Positions 9,937 through 18,213 of a stretch of 64,000 nucleotides of DNA are shown here, in pieces (the stretch's first letter is position 1; every line of letters begins with the position of its first letter). Source of the stretch: an uncultured Bacilli bacterium (GTDB taxonomy: Bacteria; Bacillota_I; Bacilli_A; RFN20; CAG-826); NCBI GenBank assembly GCA_934725985.1, contig CAKVCX010000002.1, forward strand, positions 496,001 to 560,000. The letters run 5' to 3'. The notes beneath the pieces were generated by a model. That model searched no databases and was not told the DNA's origin. It saw nothing but the letters and a program-made list of their open reading frames with translations. Made by a program: the position numbers and the translations under genes.

Positions 9937-11493
9937 TTAATTAAGTCCAGATTGTTTAAGTATTGCAGCCCAATTTTTATTCAAATAATCCATATTCATG
10001 TTTAAAACTTCATTTGGACTCTTTTTAAAGGTTACCATTGCCTTAACGCAATTATCGCCGACATTTCCTAAACCATTTGCAAAAATACGATTTATGCCAC
10101 CATAACAATATATTTTGGCAGGAACTTGGATATTATAGGCAAAAATATTGTTTTCTTTTAAAACTTGATTGACATTTCTTTTAAAAGAAGAAACGTTAAT
10201 TCCTGTATCATCATAACCATTAGAAGGCTTTGTCCCTAACATACCTCCATTCATCGAACGATGAAAAATTGATAACCCTTCATCAGAATACATAAATTTT
10301 ACGAATTGCTTGGCCATATCAATTTTCTTGCTATTAGAAGAAATAACCAATTGATGGTCACACCCACTTCTGAGATAAGACCCATTTTTAACGGCATCTT
10401 TTATTACTTCGATATCGCTATCGCTAACTGAAGAAGGTTTTTCATTAGCGACGCCACGAACATATTTAATAGCATCGCTTAAGGTTTTATCGTCTTTTAT
10501 TGACGTTATCCTTCCATTATCGATAATCGAAGAAACTATTGGGGTTGGAATAAAAGAAGCATCAAAGCTTTTAACGCTAGTTTCAGTATCAACCCAAGAA
10601 CCGTTTGCCATGAACAAAGCTGTTTTGTTTCTTAAAAAATCATTTTGGCAAGATTCAAATTGATAGTTTTTCGATTTTGGATGATGAAAATCATTATTTA
10701 CTAAAAGATCCTGGGTCACTTGAAGCGCTTCGACTATTCCATCTCTAGCATAAAAAGAAGAAACGTGATGTTCTTTGCTACCTTCCACATCGTCAGGATC
10801 TATCCCTTCATTAAAATAAGCCATATTCTCGCTTCCTTCATATTGGGCGAACCAAGCTGGAAGCAAGGAAGTGTAGTATTCGGTTTCATAAGAATAGACA
10901 AGAGGATATATTTGCGACCCTTCATAGCTAAATTCCTTGTCTTTAACTTTTTGACATAAGGTTATAAATTCATCAGTTGTATATGGTATGTCGTTATCAG
11001 TTAAACCAAGGGCATTCCAAATGGTATTATTCCTTAAAATGCCAAAAACTCCATTCGCCCAAGAAAAGCTAACATATTTGCCATCGATTTTATTCGCATC
11101 AATAAAGCATTGTTCGGTTCTATCTTCTATTGATAGACCATTATCATCCTTATCGGTCCAAACATCGCTTACATCGACAAAATTTCCTTGGTAAGCCAAT
11201 TTATAAAAGTCCGTAATCCTTGAAAAGAAAATATCGGTTCCATCTCCGCCGGCTTTAATTTTTTGTTGTAATGATTCAACCCCGGCCTGGCCATCGACGG
11301 CCTTGAAATTTACTTTGATTCCGGTTTTTTCAGTAAATGAAGAGACAATATCTTCCATCCATTTGACCCCATAACCTAATTTGACCCCTTCAATTTTTAA
11401 GATCGTAGAACTATCCGCGTCGTTACCGCAAGAGACCAAACCAAGACTTAGAAGAGAAGAAAGAAGCAGCAATTTTACATTTTTATTTTTCAT
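9937..11493 (-). CDS. ABC transporter sugar-binding lipoprotein (family 1 solute-binding protein)
   Basis: This 518-residue extracellular binding protein captures an oligosaccharide and hands it to the two permeases encoded just upstream. It has the lipobox LGLVSCGND and the family-1 features VSSFTEKTGIKVNFKAVDG after the leader, a central ALFMANGSWVDTE motif, and a C-terminal helix set (QFVKFMYSDEGLSIFHRSMNG). At 518 residues it is longer than monosaccharide binders, in the range of oligosaccharide-binding proteins. The start has GGAGA 8 bases upstream. The gene follows the MalG-like permease by 16 bases. Substrate cannot be deduced directly; the neighbouring GH112 and fucose genes suggest galacto-N-biose, lacto-N-biose or a larger mucin-derived glycan. 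Confidence 0.92.
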   Translation of the reverse strand: MKNKNVKLLLLSSLLSLGLVSCGNDADSSTILKIEGVKLGYGVKWMEDIVSSFTEKTGIKVNFKAVDGQAGVESLQQKIKAGGDGTDIFFSRITDFYKLAYQGNFVDVSDVWTDKDDNGLSIEDRTEQCFIDANKIDGKYVSFSWANGVFGILRNNTIWNALGLTDNDIPYTTDEFITLCQKVKDKEFSYEGSQIYPLVYSYETEYYTSLLPAWFAQYEGSENMAYFNEGIDPDDVEGSKEHHVSSFYARDGIVEALQVTQDLLVNNDFHHPKSKNYQFESCQNDFLRNKTALFMANGSWVDTETSVKSFDASFIPTPIVSSIIDNGRITSIKDDKTLSDAIKYVRGVANEKPSSVSDSDIEVIKDAVKNGSYLRSGCDHQLVISSNSKKIDMAKQFVKFMYSDEGLSIFHRSMNGGMLGTKPSNGYDDTGINVSSFKRNVNQVLKENNIFAYNIQVPAKIYCYGGINRIFANGLGNVGDNCVKAMVTFKKSPNEVLNMNMDYLNKNWAAILKQSGLN

Positions 11494-11509
11494 TTTAAAT
11501 CTCCTTAAA

Positions 11510-12448
11510 TTATCCTTTTAAACCACCTAAATGTACTTTTTCCATAATGGAATTCTGGAATATTAGAAAAAGGATAAGCATAGGTATTAAAGAAACGAAT
11601 GTCGCAGCCATAAAAACCGGGACATTATTAGAATTAGTATTAGAAAACAAATAAGAGGCAAAAGATAGATTTGGGTATTTTTGCATATATAGCAAAGTAT
11701 TCTCGTAATCATTCCACCCCATAATGAAATTCATGATGAACAAAGCCGAAACGGAAGGCAAAGCCATGGGAAGCATGATTTTAAAGAAAACCTTATAATG
11801 ATTGGCCCCATCGACAAAACCTGCTTCGGCATATTCCCAAGACAAAGACTTGAAAAATGAATACATGTAAAAGAAATAACCTCCATATAGGCCAATGGAA
11901 GTCATAGCTACCAAAGCCACGGTTCCTTTTAAATCAATCCCCGTACCTAAGAAGTTTGAATATAATTGATAAGTAGAAGCAGCCGAACCAAATAAAGGAA
12001 TAATGGAAACAAATAGGCCCATGTTATAAATAAACCTGGTTAATTTTGAGCGATAAAAAACCAGAATATAGCAAACGCAGCAACTAGTAAAAATAGATAA
12101 AGTCGAATACAAAGTAGTTCTCCAAATTGAGTTCCAAATCAATTGCAAAAATGAAAAATCTTTTAAAGAGGCAGTAGAATCGGTCAAATGAAAAATGGCT
12201 TGATAAAAAGCATCGAAACTAATTTTGTCCCATTGAGGAATATAAAGTTTCCCCTCGAATTGGACTTCCTCATAGACTTCGGCATTGCCTAACAAAGCCA
12301 AACAGATACCATAGAAAAAGAAATAACCGACCAAAATTACATAGGCTAAAAGAATTAAAAAAGCCACGATAAAAACTACTCTTTCTGATAAGCTCTTTTT
12401 CCCTTTGCCATATTCACGACTTAAAAACTTTAACGAATCCTTATCCAT
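11510..12448 (-). CDS. ABC sugar transporter permease, MalG type
   Basis: Inner-membrane subunit of the oligosaccharide importer. About six transmembrane segments are seen, and the cytoplasmic EAA loop that docks on the ATPase is clear: EYAEAGFVDGANHYKVFFKIMLP. The C-terminus ends VHLGGLKG, typical of MalG-like subunits (..GLTAGAVKG). The start chosen is the ATG at 12448, preceded by AAGGAG at -8, and not an ATG 24 bases earlier. It overlaps the end of the upstream MalF-like permease gene by a few bases (ATGAC/TGAC arrangement), so the two are translationally coupled. Confidence 0.93.
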   Translation of the reverse strand: MDKDSLKFLSREYGKGKKSLSERVVFIVAFLILLAYVILVGYFFFYGICLALLGNAEVYEEVQFEGKLYIPQWDKISFDAFYQAIFHLTDSTASLKDFSFLQLIWNSIWRTTLYSTLSIFTSCCVCYILVFYRSKLTRFIYNMGLFVSIIPLFGSAASTYQLYSNFLGTGIDLKGTVALVAMTSIGLYGGYFFYMYSFFKSLSWEYAEAGFVDGANHYKVFFKIMLPMALPSVSALFIMNFIMGWNDYENTLLYMQKYPNLSFASYLFSNTNSNNVPVFMAATFVSLIPMLILFLIFQNSIMEKVHLGGLKG

Positions 12449-12449
12449 G

Positions 12450-13448
12450 TCATTTCTCCTTACCATAAGCAATACGTTTAACTATCATTGCAGCAGGAAA
12501 ACTTACAATGGTCATGCAAATTCCAATGGCAGAAGCCATATAAATCCAGCCTTCATTGTAATTAGAAGACCTAGCAACCATATAATAAAGCAAATAACTT
12601 AAGGTAAATGTTTGATTCATGTTACCACTGCTAATGCCAGTATAGGCCAATAAAGGACCGGTTGTTCCCAAAAACCCAGCCACGCACATTATCAAAATCG
12701 TTGATATAGTTGGCCAAATGGAAGGGAATATTATATATATCAATTCCTTAAACCAATTGCAGCCATCCAATTCAGAAGCCTCGATTACTTCCGTATTAAT
12801 GGAATTCATGGCCCCGTTAATGACAATCATGTTTGTCCCAAAGCCAAAAATAAGGCAATAAAACAAAAGAAAATAAATCGAGCTTCCGTCCGTCCTTAGC
12901 CAAGGATTAACATAATCAAAACCTTCCCCGCTTAAAGCATGAAGCAAACCGCCTTCCCCAATAATCTGCTTATAAAGCATTATTAAGGCCGAGCTAGTTA
13001 TGATACTAGGCAAATAAATAACAAATCTAAAGAATTTATAACCCTTTATCTTTTTATAAAGAAAATAGCCAAAGAATACTGAAATCGGTAGGCCTAAAAA
13101 TATTCCAACAAAATTAAAAAGCAATACATTAACTAAAGAATTCTTTAGATTAGAGGAAGTCAATATGGAAATGCTAGAATCTTTCCCCATAAAAAGAGCT
13201 TCAAATATTTCCTTATAGTTTGTAAAGTTTGGATCAAAAATCCCCTTCCCGTCCTCATATTTCATAAAAGAATAGAAAAAAGATTGGAAATTGACATAAA
13301 CATAAAAAATCAAAAAACCTAAAATAGGCAGAAACAAAATAGAAAAGACAAAAAGGCGTCTATCCCAAACGTGTCTTTTTTTCTTGTTGTAGCGCTTTAC
13401 TTCAAAGAGGTCTTTTTCTTCTTTGTTTAACGATAAATTCTTAGCCAA
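12450..13448 (-). CDS. ABC sugar transporter permease, MalF type
   Basis: A 332-residue polytopic membrane protein with about six helices that pairs with the MalG-like subunit. The EAA loop is EASELDGCNWFKELIYIIFP near residues 230-250. A cationic N-terminus (KRYNKKKRHVWDRR) precedes the first helix, as in MalF-type subunits lacking the enterobacterial P2 loop. The start codon appears to be TTG at 13448, preceded by GGAGAG at about -8. It lies 12 bases downstream of the lipoprotein gene 13461-15620 and overlaps the next permease. Function as part of a CUT1-type importer is secure; substrate is not. Confidence 0.92.
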   Translation of the reverse strand: MAKNLSLNKEEKDLFEVKRYNKKKRHVWDRRLFVFSILFLPILGFLIFYVYVNFQSFFYSFMKYEDGKGIFDPNFTNYKEIFEALFMGKDSSISILTSSNLKNSLVNVLLFNFVGIFLGLPISVFFGYFLYKKIKGYKFFRFVIYLPSIITSSALIMLYKQIIGEGGLLHALSGEGFDYVNPWLRTDGSSIYFLLFYCLIFGFGTNMIVINGAMNSINTEVIEASELDGCNWFKELIYIIFPSIWPTISTILIMCVAGFLGTTGPLLAYTGISSGNMNQTFTLSYLLYYMVARSSNYNEGWIYMASAIGICMTIVSFPAAMIVKRIAYGKEK

Positions 13449-13460
13449 GGTAAACTCTCC

Positions 13461-15620
13461 TTATTTCAAGCCTACTAAAGGCGATAAATATAAATAACTA
13501 TTAACCGTAGAAGACCAGCTATTTTGATATACAAATCTAGGGATTTTAAATTGATTGGATTCTTGTTCTTTATCAATTTGATATTCGAAGAAAGAAATTC
13601 CTTTCCCTAAGCCATCATCAACATAAAAGCCAGGCAAACCATACTTTTGTTTGTTTGCTGCTAAATCCAGTTTTATATCATCATCTATTAAATAAGAATA
13701 ATCGCCATAACCTCCACTTAAACCACCCCATTCACATAAATCATTCATTGCAGAGTAGCAAAGATAGGAATAAGAAGAGAAGTCAATTGATAGACTGTCT
13801 AGCCTAAACTCATAAACGCTACAAGGTGAAGATTTTTTAAAATTAATCTTGAAACATTGTCCGTAATTAGAAGAAAAAGAAGAAGTTGAATCGAAATCAA
13901 TGCTTTGAATTTTTTCTTTATTTTCCTCGCTGCCAAAAGGACTTAAAGTGTCGTTATCATTAATTCCATAAATAACGTTTCCCGCTTTTTCATAACTAGA
14001 AGAAAAAGAATCCACCTTAGACATATCCATTGTTTCTTTCTCCTCTTCCGCTAAAGAAGAAATTAATTTTTTAGCATAGGCTAATTTACTAATGCATTGG
14101 ATTTTTTCTTGATTAGTCTTTCCACTTAACGAAGAAGGTAAAGAAGAAAGAATGGAATTAATCGTTTTTAAACCGGCTTTATCGCTATCTTTGTATCCAT
14201 AGATAGGAGTAATTTTCCATCCTTCTTTTGCGCTAGGATTAAATAAAGCCCAGCCAGAAGTAATAGTGTCTATTTTCGCACTTGGTTTGTTAGACAATAT
14301 AGAAGAAACGTCTACTTCAATTTTGTGCCAGCCTTTTCCATACGTAGAACTAGAATCGCCAAAACGAGTCCAAGCCGTATCTGCTAAGCACACATTAACC
14401 TGAACTTCCCCGGGGTTATAAAAATAGAAGAAGAGTTTATCGTAGTTTTTTAAAGTATCATTGCTTATTGAATTATTAAAATAAACCTCAAGGCTATAAT
14501 TTTGACTAGCTTGATTCAAAGTCAAATTCAAAGTAGTCCCATAAGTTTGATCAAATCCCACATCAAAGGAAGTTGGATAGGAATATTCTTCGCTATCACC
14601 TTTCAACCTTAAAGGAGAATCTTCGCCACCTAAAAGCAAGGAAAAAGAAGAAATTAGTTTTTCTAATTTCCCTAACTCATTGATGTTAGTAACCCTTTCT
14701 TTTAATTCGGTTGGTAACGAATTAAACTTTTCACGTAATTGCTTTATTTCTTCTTTTTTAGTTAAGAAAAGCAAGTCGACATCTTCAATAGAGGATAATT
14801 CTTCGATTCTACTAACAAGTTCTTTAGCAACTTTATCAATATTTTCTAGAATTTGATTGTATTTAGTTAAAGTGGCTTCATCTAAAAAAGATTTAGCTTT
14901 TTCGCTTAAAGACTCATATTCATTTCGCAAAGTTACAATCTCATCATATTCGATTGTGTTCGCGTCGGAATTAGCAATATTGTTTTTAAAACTCAAAGCG
15001 GCTTGTTTGTCTAATTCTACAAGAATTTGTTGATATTTTTCTTTAGTTTCTTCATCTAAAAGATTTTTTGCCTCTATAGATAAACTCTCATATTCATTCT
15101 CTATTTCTTTTATGGCTTCACTAGTTAAAGTAGTTAGGTCAACGGAATTGACTTTGCTAGAAAACATTTCCGCTTCTTTTTGATTTTCAATTCTTTCTAA
15201 AGCAGTTAATAATTTATCTAAATTGGTAACAAAGCCTTTAGCTTCCTCGTTTAGGTCATCGTAAGCTACTTTTGCTTTATTTATTTCCTCTTCGGTTGAA
15301 GATGAATTTAAGCTATCTATCAAATCAATAACCTTTTGGCTAGCTGCCTTAGAAGATAAAATGGATTCAAGTCTTTCCAATTTAGTTAAGATAGAAGCAG
15401 GAACATTGCCTTTTTCTTCACTAGATAAACTATCATAAGTTTTTCTAGCCGCCTCAATCTCTTCTTTGGTCGATGAATCACTTAATGAGTTAATTAAAGA
15501 AATTACATCGCTAGCGCATATAGAAACAATAGATGAAGAAGAATTGGAGCAAGAAGAAAGAACTACCCCTCCCCCTAGTAAACTTAGCAAGACTATATTG
15601 GAAATAAAATGTTTTTTCAT
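13461..15620 (-). CDS. Surface lipoprotein with tandem three-helix spacers and carbohydrate-binding-like modules
   Basis: This 719-residue protein has a lipoprotein signal (GGVVLSSCSNS). Residues about 35-340 are five or more related helical units of 50-60 residues, with patterns such as EEIEAARKTYDSLSSEEK, EEINKAKVAYDDLNEEAK and EIVTLRNEYESLSEKAKSFL. This stalk type is widespread in Bacillota surface proteins. Two beta-rich modules follow (about 345-490 and 560-719), each ending in a short aromatic strand (ITPIYGYKDSD, LYLSPLVGLK), separated by another helical spacer. This architecture is that of a stalked glycan-binding protein. It is encoded between the importer ATPase and the permeases, an odd place for a non-transporter gene, which suggests it works with the binding protein. 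RBS AGGTGG is well placed. Confidence 0.82.
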   Translation of the reverse strand: MKKHFISNIVLLSLLGGGVVLSSCSNSSSSIVSICASDVISLINSLSDSSTKEEIEAARKTYDSLSSEEKGNVPASILTKLERLESILSSKAASQKVIDLIDSLNSSSTEEEINKAKVAYDDLNEEAKGFVTNLDKLLTALERIENQKEAEMFSSKVNSVDLTTLTSEAIKEIENEYESLSIEAKNLLDEETKEKYQQILVELDKQAALSFKNNIANSDANTIEYDEIVTLRNEYESLSEKAKSFLDEATLTKYNQILENIDKVAKELVSRIEELSSIEDVDLLFLTKKEEIKQLREKFNSLPTELKERVTNINELGKLEKLISSFSLLLGGEDSPLRLKGDSEEYSYPTSFDVGFDQTYGTTLNLTLNQASQNYSLEVYFNNSISNDTLKNYDKLFFYFYNPGEVQVNVCLADTAWTRFGDSSSTYGKGWHKIEVDVSSILSNKPSAKIDTITSGWALFNPSAKEGWKITPIYGYKDSDKAGLKTINSILSSLPSSLSGKTNQEKIQCISKLAYAKKLISSLAEEEKETMDMSKVDSFSSSYEKAGNVIYGINDNDTLSPFGSEENKEKIQSIDFDSTSSFSSNYGQCFKINFKKSSPCSVYEFRLDSLSIDFSSYSYLCYSAMNDLCEWGGLSGGYGDYSYLIDDDIKLDLAANKQKYGLPGFYVDDGLGKGISFFEYQIDKEQESNQFKIPRFVYQNSWSSTVNSYLYLSPLVGLK

Positions 15621-15628
15621 AATGCCAC

Positions 15629-17170
15629 CTATTTAATCCTTTTTGTCGTTTCTAAATCGAAGAAATGAACTTTATCCAAATTAAAGAATAATTGTGCTTT
15701 GGAAGTGTTAGCTATTTCGTTATCGATATCGAGTTTTACCAAGAACTTTTGCTTTTCTAAATAGCAATAATAAATGTATTCGTTCCCCAACAGTTCAGAA
15801 TCTTTTATATCAGCTTCAATCGGTAAAGAATAATTATCGCTTAAAGAAGAAAGCTTAATATTTTCCGGCCTAACGCCCAAAGCGATATGTTTTCCTTCGT
15901 AATCATTTTTAAGCAAGTCGATATGCTTTTTATCTAGATTGATGGAAATACACTTCTCTCCATCGAAAACAAATTTTCCGTTCGAATAGGTGCCAAGCAA
16001 AAAATTCATTGCCGGAGAGCCAATGAAGCCTCCGACAAACATATTTTCTGGTTCATTATAAGCTTGTTTCGGGGTAGCTATTTGCTGAATATAGCCATCT
16101 TTCATAATGACAATACGGTCAGCTAAAGTCATAGCTTCGGTTTGATCGTGAGTAACATAGATAGTCGTCGCCCCTACTTTTTTATGGATAGAAGCTATTT
16201 CCGTTCTGGTTTGAACACGAAGTTTTGCGTCTAAATTAGATAATGGCTCATCCATAAGGAAAACCTTAGGGTTCCTAACTATTGCCCTGCCTAGAGCAAC
16301 TCTTTGTCTTTGGCCACCAGAAAGTTCAGCCGGCTTCCTTGACAAGTATTTGAATAAATCCAAAGTTCCCGCGGCCTTTAAGACTTGATAGTCCCTTTCA
16401 AAAACGCTGTAATTCCTGCTTTTTAAAATTTGGACTTCATTGTTTTTTAAATAAGATATTTCTTCGCTTATAGACTTGATTTGGTTTTGCTTATACTCAA
16501 GATCACGATTCATTGTATCCAAAAGAAGATTATTTTTATCGGCATCGCCTTTCTTTTCTTCTTTTTCGATTAATTTATTGACTCTTAAAAGACCTGATTC
16601 TAATTTTTTTATTTCCTTTTCTTTGCGTTTTATTAAATTAGAATCAATCCCAATGACTTCTTTTCTTTTGCTAAATATTTCTTCATAAAGCTTTATCAAT
16701 GAAAAACGAAGTTCTTCTTCTTTTTTTAAGCATTCATCATCGTTTGGGCTTTTGGATAATTTTTTAGATACTTTCTTATATTCTTTTCTAAGTTTTGCAG
16801 ATTGTCCTAGCAAGGCCTTTGCCTCGTCATCATAAGAAAAAACACCACGCGTGGCTTTCCTTATCCTTAAACCAAAGGACATATTTTGATAAACACTCAT
16901 ATGCGGGTAAAGGGCATAGCTTTGGAAAACCATCGCGATATGCCTATTCATAGGAGGAACATAATTTACTAATTTGCCATCAATATAGAGTTCTCCGCTA
17001 GTAATGTCTTCTAATCCAGCAAGCATTCTTAATGTCGTGGATTTACCACATCCAGAAGGTCCGACAAAAACAATAAATTCCTTATCCTTTACCTCTAAAT
17101 TGAAGTCAAAGACAGCTTGTACGTTATTGTCGTAAATCTTATTTACGTTAATGAACTTTAAATTAGCCAT
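15629..17170 (-). CDS. MsmK/UgpC-type sugar importer ATPase with large coiled-coil insertion
   Basis: ATP-hydrolysing subunit of the oligosaccharide importer. Walker A GPSGCGKST (residues 37-45), Q-loop VFQSYALYPHMSV (82-93), signature LSGGQRQRVALGRAIV (283-298), Walker B VFLMDEPLSNLDAKLR (303-318), H-loop TIYVTHDQTEAMTL (near 341) and a C-terminal TOBE-like regulatory region (GVRPENIKL) are all present. Typical family members have about 370 residues; this has 513 because about 150 residues (108-262), rich in Lys/Glu heptads, are inserted between FGLRIRK and the helix before the signature motif. Some Mollicutes sugar ATPases are known to be enlarged at a similar place. First gene of the long operon; a promoter and a palindromic operator lie upstream. 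Confidence 0.93.
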   Translation of the reverse strand: MANLKFINVNKIYDNNVQAVFDFNLEVKDKEFIVFVGPSGCGKSTTLRMLAGLEDITSGELYIDGKLVNYVPPMNRHIAMVFQSYALYPHMSVYQNMSFGLRIRKATRGVFSYDDEAKALLGQSAKLRKEYKKVSKKLSKSPNDDECLKKEEELRFSLIKLYEEIFSKRKEVIGIDSNLIKRKEKEIKKLESGLLRVNKLIEKEEKKGDADKNNLLLDTMNRDLEYKQNQIKSISEEISYLKNNEVQILKSRNYSVFERDYQVLKAAGTLDLFKYLSRKPAELSGGQRQRVALGRAIVRNPKVFLMDEPLSNLDAKLRVQTRTEIASIHKKVGATTIYVTHDQTEAMTLADRIVIMKDGYIQQIATPKQAYNEPENMFVGGFIGSPAMNFLLGTYSNGKFVFDGEKCISINLDKKHIDLLKNDYEGKHIALGVRPENIKLSSLSDNYSLPIEADIKDSELLGNEYIYYCYLEKQKFLVKLDIDNEIANTSKAQLFFNLDKVHFFDLETTKRIK

Positions 17171-17194
17171 GTTTTTCCTTTTATCCTAAGGATA

Positions 17195-17222
17195 ATTATA
17201 TGATAACTGAAAGGGCTTACAA
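17195..17222 (-). promoter_or_regulatory. Candidate promoter of the importer operon
   Basis: On the minus strand a -35 box TTGTAA (17217-17222) and a perfect -10 box TATAAT (17195-17200) are separated by 16 bases, about 25 bases before the ABC ATPase start codon. The same TTGTA(A/G)-CCCTTT arrangement recurs before the gene at 22037. Prediction from sequence only. Confidence 0.6.
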
Positions 17223-17234
17223 ACAAGCAATATC

Positions 17235-17259
17235 AATTATATCAAGACTTGATATAATT
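17235..17259. promoter_or_regulatory. Palindromic operator, copy A (perfect 25-bp palindrome)
   Basis: The core TTATATCAA-GAC-TTGATATAA (17237-17257) extends to a perfect 25-bp palindrome centred at 17247. It lies about 13 bases upstream of the predicted -35 box of the importer operon. Two more copies occur at 22126-22146 and 27706-27734. The copy at 27706 is directly in front of the ROK-family regulator gene, making that regulator the likely binder. Palindromes of this size are typical of NagC/XylR-type ROK repressors. Confidence 0.8.
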
Positions 17260-17298
17260 ATTCATATATATAAATATATATGAAATTTTACATTTCTT

Positions 17299-18213
17299 CT
17301 ATTTTCTACATTTATCGAAATAGAATCCAAGCATTCTTTCCATCCAGGAAGAGGCTATCGTGTTTCTAGCAATACCAAATCCATGGACGTTGCTAGGATA
17401 AACTACGAAATCATGGATAACATTATTTCTCTTTAAGGCCTCATCCATTAAGTAGGAATTAGAGGAATCGACCACATTGTCATTTTTGCAAACCCAAATG
17501 AAGGTATTTGGATAATCATTATCCACGTGCAATTCCAATGAGTATTTTTCTTTTTCTTCTAGGGTCGGAGAAAGTCCAAGCAAATTGTTTCTTGTTCCGA
17601 TATGGCAATGTGGTTCTAACATCGTAATAACCGGATAAGATAAAATCAATAGGCCTGGTTTAGGCAATCCTTTTTGAACGTATCCTAGATTAGATGAGCC
17701 AAGGCTTCCTACTAGATGTGCCCCAGCAGAAAAACCAATAGCCATGTAATCCGAGACAACGATATTGAGCTCGCTTTCATTCTTTTCTAAGTAGCGTATC
17801 AAAGTTGATAAATCATTCAGGGCATAAATGGCTTTATCTTTTACCCCGTAATTAAAAGTCAAAGCAGAAAACCCTTGTTTATAAAGAGATACGGCAACAG
17901 GCAAGGCTTCAGGCAAAGTACAAACGCAGCCATATCCTCCTCCTGCCACAACAATGGCTAATTTGCTTGGCTTAGATTGCTTTAAAAGTAAAAAACTAGA
18001 TTCTTCATTAAATTCTTTATATACCAACTTGTTTTCACTAGAAAGAATAGAAATGAAATTTAGGCAATCTATCGATTCCTTTTCGGGCCATGGGTTTAAA
18101 TCATTGCTAACTATTTTGCTTTCTTTTTTTGCAAAAGAAGCTAAATGGGTCGCATATTTTCCTAATACAGGATCGTTATATATATCAATATATTTACTAT
18201 TATAATCAAACAT
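17299..18213 (-). CDS. Alpha/beta-hydrolase, acetylesterase/lipase-like
   Basis: A 304-residue cytoplasmic protein (no signal peptide) of the BD-FAE/Aes-type alpha/beta-hydrolase group. Motifs seen are an oxyanion-hole loop (VVAGGGYGCV, near residue 88), the nucleophile elbow GFSAGAHL (near 160) and a C-terminal His in the context YPSNVHGFG (near 280); an Asp in CKNDNVVD (near 250) completes the triad. It probably removes O-acetyl groups from sugars such as acetylated sialic acid or mucin glycans. The start overlaps the GH112 stop (TAATG), so it is translated with the phosphorylase. It is the last gene before the importer operon's control region. Confidence 0.85.
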   Translation of the reverse strand: MFDYNSKYIDIYNDPVLGKYATHLASFAKKESKIVSNDLNPWPEKESIDCLNFISILSSENKLVYKEFNEESSFLLLKQSKPSKLAIVVAGGGYGCVCTLPEALPVAVSLYKQGFSALTFNYGVKDKAIYALNDLSTLIRYLEKNESELNIVVSDYMAIGFSAGAHLVGSLGSSNLGYVQKGLPKPGLLILSYPVITMLEPHCHIGTRNNLLGLSPTLEEKEKYSLELHVDNDYPNTFIWVCKNDNVVDSSNSYLMDEALKRNNVIHDFVVYPSNVHGFGIARNTIASSWMERMLGFYFDKCRK

